A program made the translations under genes and the position numbers. DNA of 64,000 nt from Plesiomonas sp051652165 (GTDB lineage: Bacteria > Pseudomonadota > Gammaproteobacteria > Enterobacterales > CAMTGL01): NCBI RefSeq assembly GCF_051652165.1, contig NZ_JBOFTR010000009.1, positions 18,190 to 82,189 of the forward strand, given 5' to 3'. Below the pieces are notes generated by a model. That model was not told the DNA's origin. It did no database searches and saw only the letters and a program-made list of their open reading frames with translations. Below, one piece after another: positions 41,981-51,157 of this stretch. The number at the start of each line of letters is the position of its first letter. Position 1 is the first letter of the stretch.

Positions 41981-44466
41981 AACTCAGTCGTCGAGACTTC
42001 ATGAAGGCAAATGCTGCGGCTGCAGCGGCTGTCGCAGCCGGTGTGACACTGCCTGCTATCGCAAATGCGGCCGAGTCGGCTGAGAGTAATCAGATTACGT
42101 GGGATAAAGCACCATGCCGTTTTTGCGGTACAGGGTGCGGCGTACTGGTGGGTACACAAAATGGCCGCGTAGTGGCGTCACAAGGTGATCCTGATGCTCC
42201 TGTTAACCGTGGTCTGAACTGTATCAAAGGGTATTTCCTGCCAAAAATCATGTACGGAAAAGACCGTCTGACACAGCCGTTACTGCGCATGAAAGAGGGG
42301 CAGTATGATAAAGAGGGCGAATTTACCCCCATTTCGTGGGTAGAAGCGTTCGATATCATGGAAGCCAAAGCAAAGCTGACACTGAAAGAGAAAGGCCCAA
42401 CGGCCATTGGTATGTTTGGTTCAGGCCAATGGACTGTATGGGAGGGCTATGCTGCGGCGAAACTGTTCAAAGCAGGCTTTCGTTCAAACAACATTGACCC
42501 AAATGCGCGCCACTGTATGGCATCAGCGGTGGTAGGTTTCATGCGTACGTTTGGTATGGATGAACCTATGGGCTGTTACGATGATATCGAACAGGCCGAT
42601 GCGTTCGTGCTGTGGGGCTCCAACATGGCCGAAATGCACCCGATCTTATGGTCGCGCATTACCGACCGCCGTTTGTCCAAGCCTGATGTTAAAGTGGCAG
42701 TGATGTCAACGTTCGAGCACCGCAGCTTTGAACTGGCCGACTACCCGATTATTTTTACCCCGCAGTCAGATCTGGTGATCCTGAACTATATCGCCAACTA
42801 CATTATTGAAAATAATGCCGTTGATCAGGATTTTATCACTAAGCACACCGTCTTTAAGGAAGGGGCAACCGACATCGGTTATGGCCTGCGTCCGACACAC
42901 CCTCTGCAAGCGGCGGCGAAGAACCCAGACAGCGGCGCAGCAACGCCAATTGATTTTGCAGCCTATAAAAAGTTTGTTGCGGAATACACACTGGAAAAAA
43001 CCGTGGCAATGACCGGTGTTCCGGCCGATTCACTGGTCGCGCTGGCAAAGCTGTATGCCGATCCAAATATCAAGGTCATCTCATACTGGACGATGGGCTT
43101 TAATCAGCACACCCGTGGCGTATGGGCAAATAACCTGTGCTACAACATCCACCTGCTGACGGGCAAAATCTCAAAACCAGGTTGTGGGCCGTTCTCACTG
43201 ACCGGCCAGCCTTCAGCCTGTGGTACCGCCCGTGAAGTGGGGACATTTGCCCACCGTCTGCCGGCAGACATGGTTGTTACCAATGAGAAGCACCGCCAGA
43301 TCGCTGAAAAAGCGTGGAAACTGCCAGCCGGAACAATCCCAGATAAAGTTGGTCTGCATGCCATTGCACAAGATCGTGCATTAAAAGATGGTACGCTAAA
43401 TTTCTACTGGACCATGTGTACCAACAACATGCAAGCCGGTCCGAACATCAACGAAGAGCGTTTACCGGGCTGGCGTGACCCGCGCAATTTTGTGGTGGTT
43501 TCTGACCCGTATCCGACCGTCAGCGCCATGGCCGCTGACCTTATTTTACCTACTTCAATGTGGGTAGAAAAAGAGGGGGCATACGGTAACGCCGAGCGCC
43601 GTACCCAGTTCTGGTATCAGCAGGTTAAAGCACCGGCTGAGTCTAAATCAGACTTGTGGCAGCTAATGGAGTTCTCCAAGCGTTTCAAAGTGGAAGAGGT
43701 GTGGCCAGAAGAACTGGTGGCTCTGCAACCAGAATATCGCGGTAAAACACTGTTTGACGTGCTGTACGCTAACGGTCAGGTCAACCGCTTTACGTTAGAT
43801 GAGATCCCCGAAACACGCCTAAATGATGAATCTCGTGATTTTGGTTTCTACGTACAAAAAGGCCTGTTTGAAGAGTACGCCGGATTTGGCCGTGGGCATG
43901 GTCACGATTTAGCGCCGTTTGATATGTACCATCAGGCACGCGGTTTGCGCTGGCCGGTTGTCGGCGGAAAAGAGACCTTGTGGCGTTACCGCGAAGGCTT
44001 TGACCCGTATGTTAAAGCGGGCGAAGAGGTTAGCTTCTACGGCAATCCTGATCGCAAAGCGGTCATTTTTGCGCTGCCATTCGAACCTGCTGCTGAAGTG
44101 CCGGATAAAGAGTTTGACCTGTGGTTATCCACTGGCCGCGTCCTTGAGCATTGGCATACAGGTTCGATGACCCGCCGAGTCCCTGAACTGCACCGCGCTT
44201 TCCCAGAAGCGGTGGTCTTTATTCATCCGCTTGATGCTAAAGATCGTGGCTTGCGCCGTGGTGACAAAGTCAAAGTTGTTTCACGCCGAGGAGAGGTGAT
44301 CTCCTTGATTGAAACGCGTGGCCGTAACAAGCCACCGCGCGGCTTGGTGTACATGCCGTTCTTTGATGCTGCTCAGTTGGTGAACAAACTCACACTCGAT
44401 GCAACAGACCCGCTCTCGAAGGAAACAGACTTCAAGAAGTGTGCAGTTAAGCTGATGAAGGCGTGA
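41977..44466 (+). CDS. napA: Periplasmic nitrate reductase catalytic subunit NapA
   Basis: 829 residues (E. coli 828). Molybdopterin enzyme that reduces nitrate to nitrite in the periplasm. Tat signal SRRDFMK at residues 4-10. The [4Fe-4S] ligands are in PCRFCGTGCGVLVG (Cys 47, 50, 54) with a fourth near residue 81 (LNCIKGYF). The Mo-coordinating Cys is in NARHCMASAVVGF near 180. The bis-MGD C-terminal domain is present with ILPTSMWVEKEG and STGRVLEHWHTGSMTRR. Translation is coupled to napD by an ATGA overlap. A long hairpin separates it from napG. Confidence 0.98.
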   Translation: MKLSRRDFMKANAAAAAAVAAGVTLPAIANAAESAESNQITWDKAPCRFCGTGCGVLVGTQNGRVVASQGDPDAPVNRGLNCIKGYFLPKIMYGKDRLTQPLLRMKEGQYDKEGEFTPISWVEAFDIMEAKAKLTLKEKGPTAIGMFGSGQWTVWEGYAAAKLFKAGFRSNNIDPNARHCMASAVVGFMRTFGMDEPMGCYDDIEQADAFVLWGSNMAEMHPILWSRITDRRLSKPDVKVAVMSTFEHRSFELADYPIIFTPQSDLVILNYIANYIIENNAVDQDFITKHTVFKEGATDIGYGLRPTHPLQAAAKNPDSGAATPIDFAAYKKFVAEYTLEKTVAMTGVPADSLVALAKLYADPNIKVISYWTMGFNQHTRGVWANNLCYNIHLLTGKISKPGCGPFSLTGQPSACGTAREVGTFAHRLPADMVVTNEKHRQIAEKAWKLPAGTIPDKVGLHAIAQDRALKDGTLNFYWTMCTNNMQAGPNINEERLPGWRDPRNFVVVSDPYPTVSAMAADLILPTSMWVEKEGAYGNAERRTQFWYQQVKAPAESKSDLWQLMEFSKRFKVEEVWPEELVALQPEYRGKTLFDVLYANGQVNRFTLDEIPETRLNDESRDFGFYVQKGLFEEYAGFGRGHGHDLAPFDMYHQARGLRWPVVGGKETLWRYREGFDPYVKAGEEVSFYGNPDRKAVIFALPFEPAAEVPDKEFDLWLSTGRVLEHWHTGSMTRRVPELHRAFPEAVVFIHPLDAKDRGLRRGDKVKVVSRRGEVISLIETRGRNKPPRGLVYMPFFDAAQLVNKLTLDATDPLSKETDFKKCAVKLMKA

Positions 44467-44470
44467 TGCA

Positions 44471-44515
44471 AAGGTCAACCGGTAGCCCAAAATCATCACG
44501 CTGCCGGTTGACCTT
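44471..44515 (+). repeat. 16-bp intercistronic hairpin between napA and napG
   Basis: AAGGTCAACCGGTAGC, 13-base loop, GCTGCCGGTTGACCTT; one G-U pair, no T run. Not terminator-like; probably protects or delimits the 3' end of the napA segment of the mRNA. Confidence 0.75.
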
Positions 44516-44549
44516 CAGCGTACCGTGACAACACAACGGAATTTAACGC

Positions 44550-45458
44550 ATGGCAGATTCACCAAACAGCCCAGCAGACCAACCACCACAGCGGCCTGCA
44601 AACAAGCCAGCTCGCAGCAACAGTATCAGCAACAACGATACTGCACGTGTCAGGGATAAAACCCCGGCGCGACGGCGTTTTTTGCGCGATGTCGGGCGAA
44701 CAGCATGTGCGGTAGGGGGCGCGGCTCTGCTACTGGGCTTACAGCAAAAACAGGGGCAAGCTAAGGCAAAAGAGGGCGTATTACTGCGTCCGCCCGGCGC
44801 ACTGGCGGAACCTGAGTTTAGTGCGGCGTGTATCCGCTGCGGTCAGTGTGTACAAGCCTGCCCGTACGACACACTCAAACTGGCGACGTTGCTGGCACCG
44901 GTAGCATCAGGCACACCCTATTTTGTTGCCCGTGCCGTGCCGTGTGAAATGTGCGATGACATTCCGTGTGTTCCGGCTTGCCCAAGCGGTGCGCTCGATC
45001 CTGCATTAACCAACATTGATGATGCGCGTATGGGGCTGGCAGTGCTGCTCGATCACGAGAGCTGCCTGAACTGGCAAGGGCTGCGCTGTGATGTTTGCTA
45101 CCGCGTGTGTCCGCAAATTGATAAAGCCATTACGTTGGATGTACAGCACAACAGCCGTACCGGTAAACACGCAAAATTCATCCCCACCGTACACAGTGAT
45201 GCCTGTACCGGATGTGGAAAATGTGAACAAGCGTGCGTGCTGGAAGAGGCCGCAATCAAAGTGCTGCCAATGTCATTGGCAAAAGGGTTGCTGGGGCAAC
45301 ACTATCGCTTAGGGTGGGAAGAGAAAGAAAAAGCCGGACACTCACTGGTGCCAGAGGGCGTTCAACTGCCTGTGCGTCAGCCCGCTCCGGCTGCTGCAAT
45401 CTCCTCCCCCGCAGAGCCGCTAACATCCGGCAGCGTGCCGCTAAAAGAGGGCTTATAG
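44550..45458 (+). CDS. napG: NapG, periplasmic ferredoxin-type quinol oxidase subunit
   Basis: 302 residues against 231 in E. coli. It carries electrons from NapH toward NapC/NapB. A Tat motif RRRFLRD occurs at about residues 41-47, preceded by an unusual about 40-residue Asn/Pro/Ser-rich extension. The four [4Fe-4S] sites are CIRCGQCVQAC (about 90), CEMCDDIPCVPAC, CDVCYRVC and CTGCGKCEQAC (about 220). The C-terminus has an extra Pro/Ala-rich tail of about 35 residues. The ATG at 44550 is the only good start in frame, although the SD is weak. It is followed without a gap by napH. Confidence 0.93.
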   Translation: MADSPNSPADQPPQRPANKPARSNSISNNDTARVRDKTPARRRFLRDVGRTACAVGGAALLLGLQQKQGQAKAKEGVLLRPPGALAEPEFSAACIRCGQCVQACPYDTLKLATLLAPVASGTPYFVARAVPCEMCDDIPCVPACPSGALDPALTNIDDARMGLAVLLDHESCLNWQGLRCDVCYRVCPQIDKAITLDVQHNSRTGKHAKFIPTVHSDACTGCGKCEQACVLEEAAIKVLPMSLAKGLLGQHYRLGWEEKEKAGHSLVPEGVQLPVRQPAPAAAISSPAEPLTSGSVPLKEGL

Positions 45459-46331
45459 ATGGCGGTTAACTCACCCAAGCTAGCAGGGCGCGATGCAGTA
45501 TCGCGTCATGGCTGGGCATATGCCCATCGATTTTTACTGGCTCGCCGTGCAGTGCAACTGCTGGTTCTGGCGATGTTTCTTGCCGGGCCGTGGTGGGGCG
45601 TGTGGATCTTAAAAGGCAACTACAGCAGCAGCTTGCTGCTCGATACCGTGCCGTTGACCGATCCGCTGATCCTATTACAAAGTCTGGCTGCCGGACACTG
45701 GCCACAAACACTCGCACTGGTCGGCGGGCTGATCATTGCTGTCAGCTATGCCCTGATTGCCAGCCGAGCATTTTGTGCATGGGTATGCCCGCTGAACATG
45801 GTCACCGATGCCGCGGCATGGCTGCGGCGCAAGCTGGGGATCCGCACCAGTGCAACACTGCCGCGCATGACCCGCTATGTGCTGCTTGCCATGATCTTGA
45901 TTGGCAGCGCATTCAGCGGAACGTTGCTGTGGGAGTGGGTAAATCCGGTCGCTACCTTGGGGCGAGCCCTGATTTTTGGTGCGGGTGCCGGCCTGTGGTT
46001 GGTGATTGCTGTATTCGTGTTTGATCTGCTAGTGGTTGAACACGGCTGGTGTGGCCACCTCTGCCCGATGGGGGCGCTGTATGGCGTGATAGGCGCAAAA
46101 GGCCTGTTACGGGTCAATGCCGTGGCACGGGAAAACTGCACCCGCTGCATGGATTGCTACCATGTCTGCCCCGAACCGCATGTATTACGTACACCTTTAC
46201 ACGGCAATGCCGAACAATCTACACAGGTGCTCAGTCAAGACTGCATCACCTGTGGACGTTGTATCGACGTGTGTGCCGAACATGTATTTCAAATAACGAC
46301 TCGACTGACTGATTCGGGAGCGAAAAAATGA
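45459..46331 (+). CDS. napH: NapH, membrane quinol-oxidising iron-sulfur protein
   Basis: 290 residues (E. coli NapH 287). Polytopic inner-membrane protein thought to form with NapG a second quinol dehydrogenase route to NapA. Four membrane segments are seen near 33-52, 83-101, 143-165 and 172-195, with CAWVCPLNMV and CGHLCPMG motifs between them. Two ferredoxin sites near the C-terminus: CTRCMDCYHVC and CITCGRCIDVC. The ATG directly follows the napG stop; the stop overlaps the napB ATG (ATGA). Confidence 0.95.
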   Translation: MAVNSPKLAGRDAVSRHGWAYAHRFLLARRAVQLLVLAMFLAGPWWGVWILKGNYSSSLLLDTVPLTDPLILLQSLAAGHWPQTLALVGGLIIAVSYALIASRAFCAWVCPLNMVTDAAAWLRRKLGIRTSATLPRMTRYVLLAMILIGSAFSGTLLWEWVNPVATLGRALIFGAGAGLWLVIAVFVFDLLVVEHGWCGHLCPMGALYGVIGAKGLLRVNAVARENCTRCMDCYHVCPEPHVLRTPLHGNAEQSTQVLSQDCITCGRCIDVCAEHVFQITTRLTDSGAKK

Positions 46332-46780
46332 AAAAGCTACTTTCCCTGTGTTTTATGCTCACAGTGCTAGTTTTTGGCGCGTATGCCGCCACCACAGATA
46401 GCATTAAAAATAACTATAATGTTGATTTTGCTAAATCTTCCGAAGCTGCACAACCTGTTGAAAAATTGGCGACACAACCGAAAGAGCAGCGGCGTTTACC
46501 GCTTGATTATGTGAATCAGCCGCCGCTGATCCCGCACGATATCAAAGGGTATCAAGTCACCATGAACAACAACCAATGTTTACAGTGCCATGGTATTGAG
46601 AACTACCGCGTTTCCGGTGCGCCGCGTATTAGCCCAACCCACTTTATGGATCGTGATGGCAAAGTCCTCAACCAAGTTGCACCGCGCCGCTACTTCTGTT
46701 TGCAGTGTCATGTGCCACAAACAGATGCAACTCCTATTATCGGCAACACCTTCAAACCGACCACCGGTTTTGGCCAGTAA
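46328..46780 (+). CDS. napB: NapB, diheme cytochrome c of periplasmic nitrate reductase
   Basis: 150 residues (E. coli NapB 149). Small subunit that passes electrons to NapA. A cleavable signal peptide (LLSLCFMLTVLVFGAYA) is followed by two heme c sites, CLQCH near residue 79 and CLQCH near 126. The upstream histidines (for example in LIPHDIKGYQ) are the distal heme ligands in the family. ATGA overlap with napH indicates translational coupling. Confidence 0.96.
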   Translation: MKKLLSLCFMLTVLVFGAYAATTDSIKNNYNVDFAKSSEAAQPVEKLATQPKEQRRLPLDYVNQPPLIPHDIKGYQVTMNNNQCLQCHGIENYRVSGAPRISPTHFMDRDGKVLNQVAPRRYFCLQCHVPQTDATPIIGNTFKPTTGFGQ

Positions 46781-46792
46781 TCAGAGGTACCC

Positions 46793-47392
46793 ATGAACAC
46801 TGAAAAAAAGCCCGGCTTGCTAAAGCGCACATGGACATGGTGGCGTAAACCCAGCCGTTTGGCATTGGGTACTCTGCTAATTATTGGTTTTATTGGTGGT
46901 ATCGCCTTTGTTGTCACCTTTAATACCACTATGCATGCTACCAGTACCGAACAGTTCTGTATCAGTTGTCATGAAATGAAAGACAACGTGTATCAAGAGT
47001 ACATTGAAAGCGCGCACTTTAATAACCGTAGTGGTGTGAAAGCAACCTGCCCAGATTGCCATCTGCCACAAGATTTCACCCATAAAATGATCCGTAAAGT
47101 GCAGGCTAGCCGTGAGCTGTATGCCAAAGTATTCGGTATCGTCGATACGCCGCTAAAATTTGAAGAGCACCGAAAAGTCATGGCTGAACGCGAGTGGGCA
47201 CGCCTTAAGGCGACCAACTCACAAGAGTGCCGTAATTGTCACAACTTTGATAATATGGATTTTACCGCGCAGAAAACGGTAGCGGCAAAAATGCATGAAA
47301 AAGCCATTACTGATGGCCAGACCTGTATTGATTGTCATAAAGGTATTGCACATAAACTGCCAGATATGAGTGATGTAAAACCAGGTTTTTAA
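46793..47392 (+). CDS. napC: NapC, tetraheme membrane quinol dehydrogenase
   Basis: 199 residues (E. coli NapC 200). NapC/NirT-family cytochrome that oxidises menaquinol and reduces NapAB. An N-terminal membrane anchor is at about 22-43 (LALGTLLIIGFIGGIAFVV). Four heme c motifs: CISCH, CPDCH, CRNCH and CIDCH. It is the last gene of the operon, followed by a strong terminator. The E. coli ccm genes do not follow here. Confidence 0.97.
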   Translation: MNTEKKPGLLKRTWTWWRKPSRLALGTLLIIGFIGGIAFVVTFNTTMHATSTEQFCISCHEMKDNVYQEYIESAHFNNRSGVKATCPDCHLPQDFTHKMIRKVQASRELYAKVFGIVDTPLKFEEHRKVMAEREWARLKATNSQECRNCHNFDNMDFTAQKTVAAKMHEKAITDGQTCIDCHKGIAHKLPDMSDVKPGF

Positions 47393-47421
47393 TTAAACTA
47401 ACAAAAGTGTGCTTTACCATA

Positions 47422-47463
47422 AAAAAAACCGCCTTGCTGTTAAAGCAACGCGGTTTTTTTACT
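47422..47463 (+). terminator. Terminator after the nap operon
   Basis: AAAAAACCGC, inner TTGCT/AGCAA pairing, GCGGTTTTTTT. Confidence 0.9.
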
Positions 47464-47696
47464 TTTTTTACTGACATATTCGCGTGTAGATAATGCATAT
47501 GTGAAGTTAAGGCATTACACTAACGCGCCAGTGATACTACGTTGGCATGCTGGCACGTGTGGTATTAGCATGTAATGTTAGTCAAATCTGTCGATGAAAA
47601 GAGTGTGTAGGGCGAATATCCCTTATAACACCTTGTATACATACCAATATTACATACTCATTATTAAAACAGTTTAAGATAGCTTTGGGTACAGCA
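47464..47696. other. Intergenic region napC-ypeA
   Basis: No ORF or clear site. AT-rich just before ypeA, which has no strong SD. Confidence 0.4.
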
Positions 47697-48125
47697 ATGG
47701 AAATTCGTGTTTTTAAACAAAATGATTTTGAAGAAGTACTGACATTGTGGGATCGCTGCGATGTGCTGCGCCCGTGGAATGATCCTGAGATCGATATCGA
47801 GCGTAAACTTCATACAGGCGCGGATCTCTTTTTAGTAGCTGAAGTAGCTGGCGCAGTAATAGGTACAATCATGGGAGGATACGATGGACATCGTGGTTGG
47901 GTGACTTATCTTGCCGTTCACCCTGATTATCGTGGCCGTGGTATTGCTAATGCATTGGTTAATCGTGTTGAAAAAAAACTGATTGCCCGTGGTTGCCCTA
48001 AAATTCATCTGTTGGTACGAGAAGAGAACCAATCAGTTATCAATATGTATGAAAAGCTGGGTTATGAAATCCAAGATACGATTTGTCTGGGAAAACGCTT
48101 GATAGAAGATAGCGTGGATGAGTAA
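47697..48125 (+). CDS. ypeA: GNAT acetyltransferase YpeA
   Basis: 142 residues from the ATG at 47697 (MEIRVFKQNDFEEV), aligning with the E. coli YpeA start (141). A TTG four codons earlier is not needed. GCN5-type fold with the acetyl-CoA loop HPDYRGRGIANAL near residue 80. E. coli YpeA has been reported as a protein acetyltransferase, but physiological targets are unclear. It heads a ypeA-yfeZ pair. Confidence 0.9.
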   Translation: MEIRVFKQNDFEEVLTLWDRCDVLRPWNDPEIDIERKLHTGADLFLVAEVAGAVIGTIMGGYDGHRGWVTYLAVHPDYRGRGIANALVNRVEKKLIARGCPKIHLLVREENQSVINMYEKLGYEIQDTICLGKRLIEDSVDE

Positions 48126-48137
48126 ATTATTACCACT

Positions 48138-48620
48138 ATGATACCGCCTTTATCGAACCGACCACACTATCATCCTAATGAATATGATAATCATGGCCAA
48201 CTGCGTTTGCCGTGGTTATTTTGGGTTATTGTTGTGTTACAAGCGAAAACGTGGGCACTGTTTATTATTGCAGGAGCATCACGCGAAACAGGTAATGCTT
48301 TGTTGACACTGTTTTATCCAAGTATTGATGATTTTTGGTTTGGTATGTCACTTGGCTTACCTGCCGTATTTCTATTTCTATTAGCCGGTAGGCGGCAGAA
48401 CTGGCCCAAAATATGGCAAATGAGCCGTTTTCTACTGCCTTGTATGTTATTTGGCGATCTTCTCATGCTACTTAAGCAGGCTATCTTTAAACCTGCTGAT
48501 TTTGCGCTGCCTAATGCAACCTTATTGATGCTCACCGTTTGGGCATTAGCTTATGTTCTACGCAGTAAACGTCTTGCTGCCGCGTTTACACAACAAAAGA
48601 CAGACAACAGCCTTGATTAA
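48138..48620 (+). CDS. yfeZ: DUF2919 membrane protein YfeZ
   Basis: 160 residues with about four hydrophobic segments (near 25-46, 67-86, 97-117 and 122-142), so an inner-membrane protein. The LPWLFWVIVVLQAKTWALF segment and the following GAS residues match E. coli YfeZ (DUF2919) as I remember it. Function unknown. It starts 12 bp after ypeA and is probably co-transcribed. Confidence 0.75.
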   Translation: MIPPLSNRPHYHPNEYDNHGQLRLPWLFWVIVVLQAKTWALFIIAGASRETGNALLTLFYPSIDDFWFGMSLGLPAVFLFLLAGRRQNWPKIWQMSRFLLPCMLFGDLLMLLKQAIFKPADFALPNATLLMLTVWALAYVLRSKRLAAAFTQQKTDNSLD

Positions 48621-48759
48621 TCCGCTATTCTTATCTCATCCCGTTACAATCTGAGTTACCATACTTCTCGTTTTTGTCATCTTAGTCATGAAATATTCAG
48701 TAATAATTACTCATGAATCAGGTAATTAGCTGGTCGAATACGCATTAAGAGGAAATTGC

Positions 48760-49410
48760 ATGAAGCATCACGCATGGATTATAACATTGCCGCTGCTGCT
48801 GGCAGGTTGTAGCACATTTTCTGGTGATACCAATACAGATACGCAGGCTGGCCTTCAAGCTACCTCTCAGAGCACATCACACTGGTGGTCCCCGGTTAGT
48901 TGGTTTCGCAGTGATTCAACGGTTATTAACGGTGAGCAAGTTTTAGGTATTACACAAGATACTCCGTTGACTGCCGATACCATTCAAGAAAAGTTAGGTG
49001 ATCAATACCAAGTGCGTACGGGAATGCAAATGCAAAATGGTGAAGTACAGCCTTATGCAGAAGCCCTACGCGATAATCAGCGTGCACTGGTATTAAGTGG
49101 AAAGAGTAAAGATAAGATTGATTCGATTACTATTTATAGCCCTAAAATTGAGACAGAATGGGGTACGCACGTTGGTAGCGTGTTTGTAGATATCTACCCT
49201 AAAGCCTTAGGGGCACACTGTCGTGTAGGGATAGCAGACGAGCAATCTGCTGTGATTTGTCAAGCGCCACAGGCTCAACAGATCCACTATATATTTAGTG
49301 GCCAATGGAGTGGTCCACAAGGATTGTTGCCACCTGATGATGTATTACGTACTTGGAAAGTTCAGCAAATGATATGGCAGACTAATGCTGACTCCGGCAA
49401 CGCCGGGTAA
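48760..49410 (+). CDS. yfeY: Sigma-E-regulated-type lipoprotein YfeY (DUF1131)
   Basis: 216 residues (E. coli YfeY 191). The N-terminal signal ends in the lipobox LLAGC with Cys17 followed by Ser, predicting an outer-membrane lipoprotein. The body contains the DUF1131-like stretch LTADTIQEKLGDQYQVRTG and DSITIYSPKIETEWG. YfeY belongs to the E. coli sigma-E regulon; I could not find a convincing sigma-E promoter here by eye. RBS AGAGGA is good. It is upstream of yfeX, as in E. coli. Confidence 0.85.
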   Translation: MKHHAWIITLPLLLAGCSTFSGDTNTDTQAGLQATSQSTSHWWSPVSWFRSDSTVINGEQVLGITQDTPLTADTIQEKLGDQYQVRTGMQMQNGEVQPYAEALRDNQRALVLSGKSKDKIDSITIYSPKIETEWGTHVGSVFVDIYPKALGAHCRVGIADEQSAVICQAPQAQQIHYIFSGQWSGPQGLLPPDDVLRTWKVQQMIWQTNADSGNAG

Positions 49411-49530
49411 TCCCTAAGAACTGCTCAAATGCAGATAAATACACAGAAGTTCAATACGCAAGACACGTTATCCTGCAAGTATTTATCTGAAAATGAGCAT
49501 CTTTAAAAGATAACAAGAGAGGATAACCTA

Positions 49531-50439
49531 ATGACGCTAGCTCAAAGTGGAGTTGTTCCTGAAGGCAATCGCTTTGCTGTATTTCTTGTTTTGCATGTTG
49601 AGCAAGGGGTTTCCCGTGTTCGTGAAATTGCCAAACAATTTCCAGCAATGGTTGATCACTATGCTGCAAGTGATACTGATGCTGCTCTGTCAGGCACATG
49701 GGCTTTTGGTGATGCGCTTTGGCGTACACTGGCAGGTGATGAAGAAGCACCAGAGTTAAAACCGTTTGTTGAGCTCGGCGAAGAGCGATACATTGCACCT
49801 GAAACACAAGAAGATGTGTTTATTCATATTCACTCTCAGCGCCATGATTTGAACTATGCATTAGCACAAGATGTGCTTAATGCATTGGGTGACTGCGTCA
49901 CTGTCACGGATGAACAACACGGTTTTCGTTACCTTGATGCCCGTGATATGACAGGTTTTATTGATGGAACTGAAAATCCACACGGTGAACCAGTACGTGA
50001 GCAAGTCGGTGTGATTGCCGAAGGGCCCGATCAAGGGGGCAGTTATATACTGGTGCAGCGTTATGTGCATAACCTCCCTAAATGGCACGGTTTGAATGAG
50101 CAAGACCAAGAGAAAACCATTGGCCGAACGAAAGTAGAAAGCGAAGAGTTAGAGCCTGAGCATCGTTTTGAAAACTCGCATGTTAGCCGTGTTGATCTAA
50201 AAGAAGAGGGGAAAGGCCTGAAAATTTTGCGTCACAGCTTACCTTATGGTAAAGCGAGTGATGAACACGGCTTGTACTTTTGTGCGTATTGTCACTCGTT
50301 ATATAACATTGAAAAACAGTTATTTAGCATGTTTGGTAAATTAGAAGATGGCCAATACGATCGCCTACTTAAATATACTCGTGCAGTGACAGGCGGGTAC
50401 TATTTTGCGCCTTCTCGAATGCGTCTTGAACAGCTTTAA
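49531..50439 (+). CDS. yfeX: Dye-decolorising-type heme peroxidase YfeX
   Basis: 302 residues (E. coli YfeX 299). Cytoplasmic class P DyP peroxidase. The distal motif GFIDGTENP near residue 145 carries the catalytic Asp, and ENSHVSRVDLKEEGKG near 218 holds the proximal heme His. The end FCAYCHSLYNIEKQL is family-typical. E. coli YfeX oxidises porphyrinogens; a proposed deferrochelatase role is disputed. It follows yfeY by 120 bp with its own AGAGAGGA RBS, and converges on crr. Confidence 0.92.
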   Translation: MTLAQSGVVPEGNRFAVFLVLHVEQGVSRVREIAKQFPAMVDHYAASDTDAALSGTWAFGDALWRTLAGDEEAPELKPFVELGEERYIAPETQEDVFIHIHSQRHDLNYALAQDVLNALGDCVTVTDEQHGFRYLDARDMTGFIDGTENPHGEPVREQVGVIAEGPDQGGSYILVQRYVHNLPKWHGLNEQDQEKTIGRTKVESEELEPEHRFENSHVSRVDLKEEGKGLKILRHSLPYGKASDEHGLYFCAYCHSLYNIEKQLFSMFGKLEDGQYDRLLKYTRAVTGGYYFAPSRMRLEQL

Positions 50440-50504
50440 ATAAATAGGGCAAAATTCGTGTTGAGTGATCAGAGCTAAACAGTAAGCCCAACAACAAGCT
50501 AAAT

Positions 50505-50535
50505 AAAAAAGCCGACATGATGATGTCGGCTTTTT
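50505..50535. terminator. Bidirectional terminator between yfeX and crr
   Basis: AAAAAGCCGACAT-gatg-ATGTCGGCTTTTT, symmetric, between convergent genes. A second small dyad (AATAGAG/CTCTATT, 50547-50571) lies closer to crr. Confidence 0.9.
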
Positions 50536-50576
50536 GTATCGGAAAATAGAGTGTAACAACACCCTCTATTTCATCC

Positions 50577-51086
50577 TTATTTTTTGATGCGCAGCACCGG
50601 AGTTTCGCCTACAGTAATGCTACCAGAGAGTTTAACCATCTCTTTGATTTCATCCATGTTAGAGATAACAACAGGAGTCAATGTAGATTTTGCTTTTGAT
50701 TCTAATACAGCAAGATCAAACTCAATAACTGGATCGCCCATCTTCACACGCTGGCCTTCTTCTGCAATACGTGTGAAACCTTCACCTTTAAGCTCAACAG
50801 TATCAATACCAAAGTGAACAAACAGTTCAATACCCGTATCAGATTCGATAGAGAATGCATGGTTAGTTTCGAAAATCTTACCGATAGTTCCGTCGACAGG
50901 AGCTACGATTAAATTACCTGTTGGTTTAATCGCAATACCATCGCCAACGATTTTCTCAGCAAAAACCACATCAGGTACATCTTCAATATTTACGATCTCA
51001 CCAGACAGCGGCGCAAAAATCTCAATGTAGCCCGTATCGTGAGAATCATCAGAAACCAGTTTTTTTAGTTTATCGAACAGACCCAT
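50577..51086 (-). CDS. crr: PTS glucose-specific EIIA (EIIA-Glc)
   Basis: 169 residues, exactly the E. coli length. It accepts phosphate from HPr and passes it to glucose-type EIIB; its phosphorylation state also controls adenylate cyclase and inducer exclusion. The phosphorylated His90 lies in GIELFVHFGIDTVELKG, with His75 in the ETNHAFSI segment. It is the last gene of ptsH-ptsI-crr, 71 bp after ptsI. Confidence 0.98.
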   Translation of the reverse strand: MGLFDKLKKLVSDDSHDTGYIEIFAPLSGEIVNIEDVPDVVFAEKIVGDGIAIKPTGNLIVAPVDGTIGKIFETNHAFSIESDTGIELFVHFGIDTVELKGEGFTRIAEEGQRVKMGDPVIEFDLAVLESKAKSTLTPVVISNMDEIKEMVKLSGSITVGETPVLRIKK

Positions 51087-51157
51087 TGTATCGTCCTCAT
51101 TATCGGAAATTATTCGACTTCTCGTGCTAAGTTAGTGTAGTTGACACGTTAGCACAA

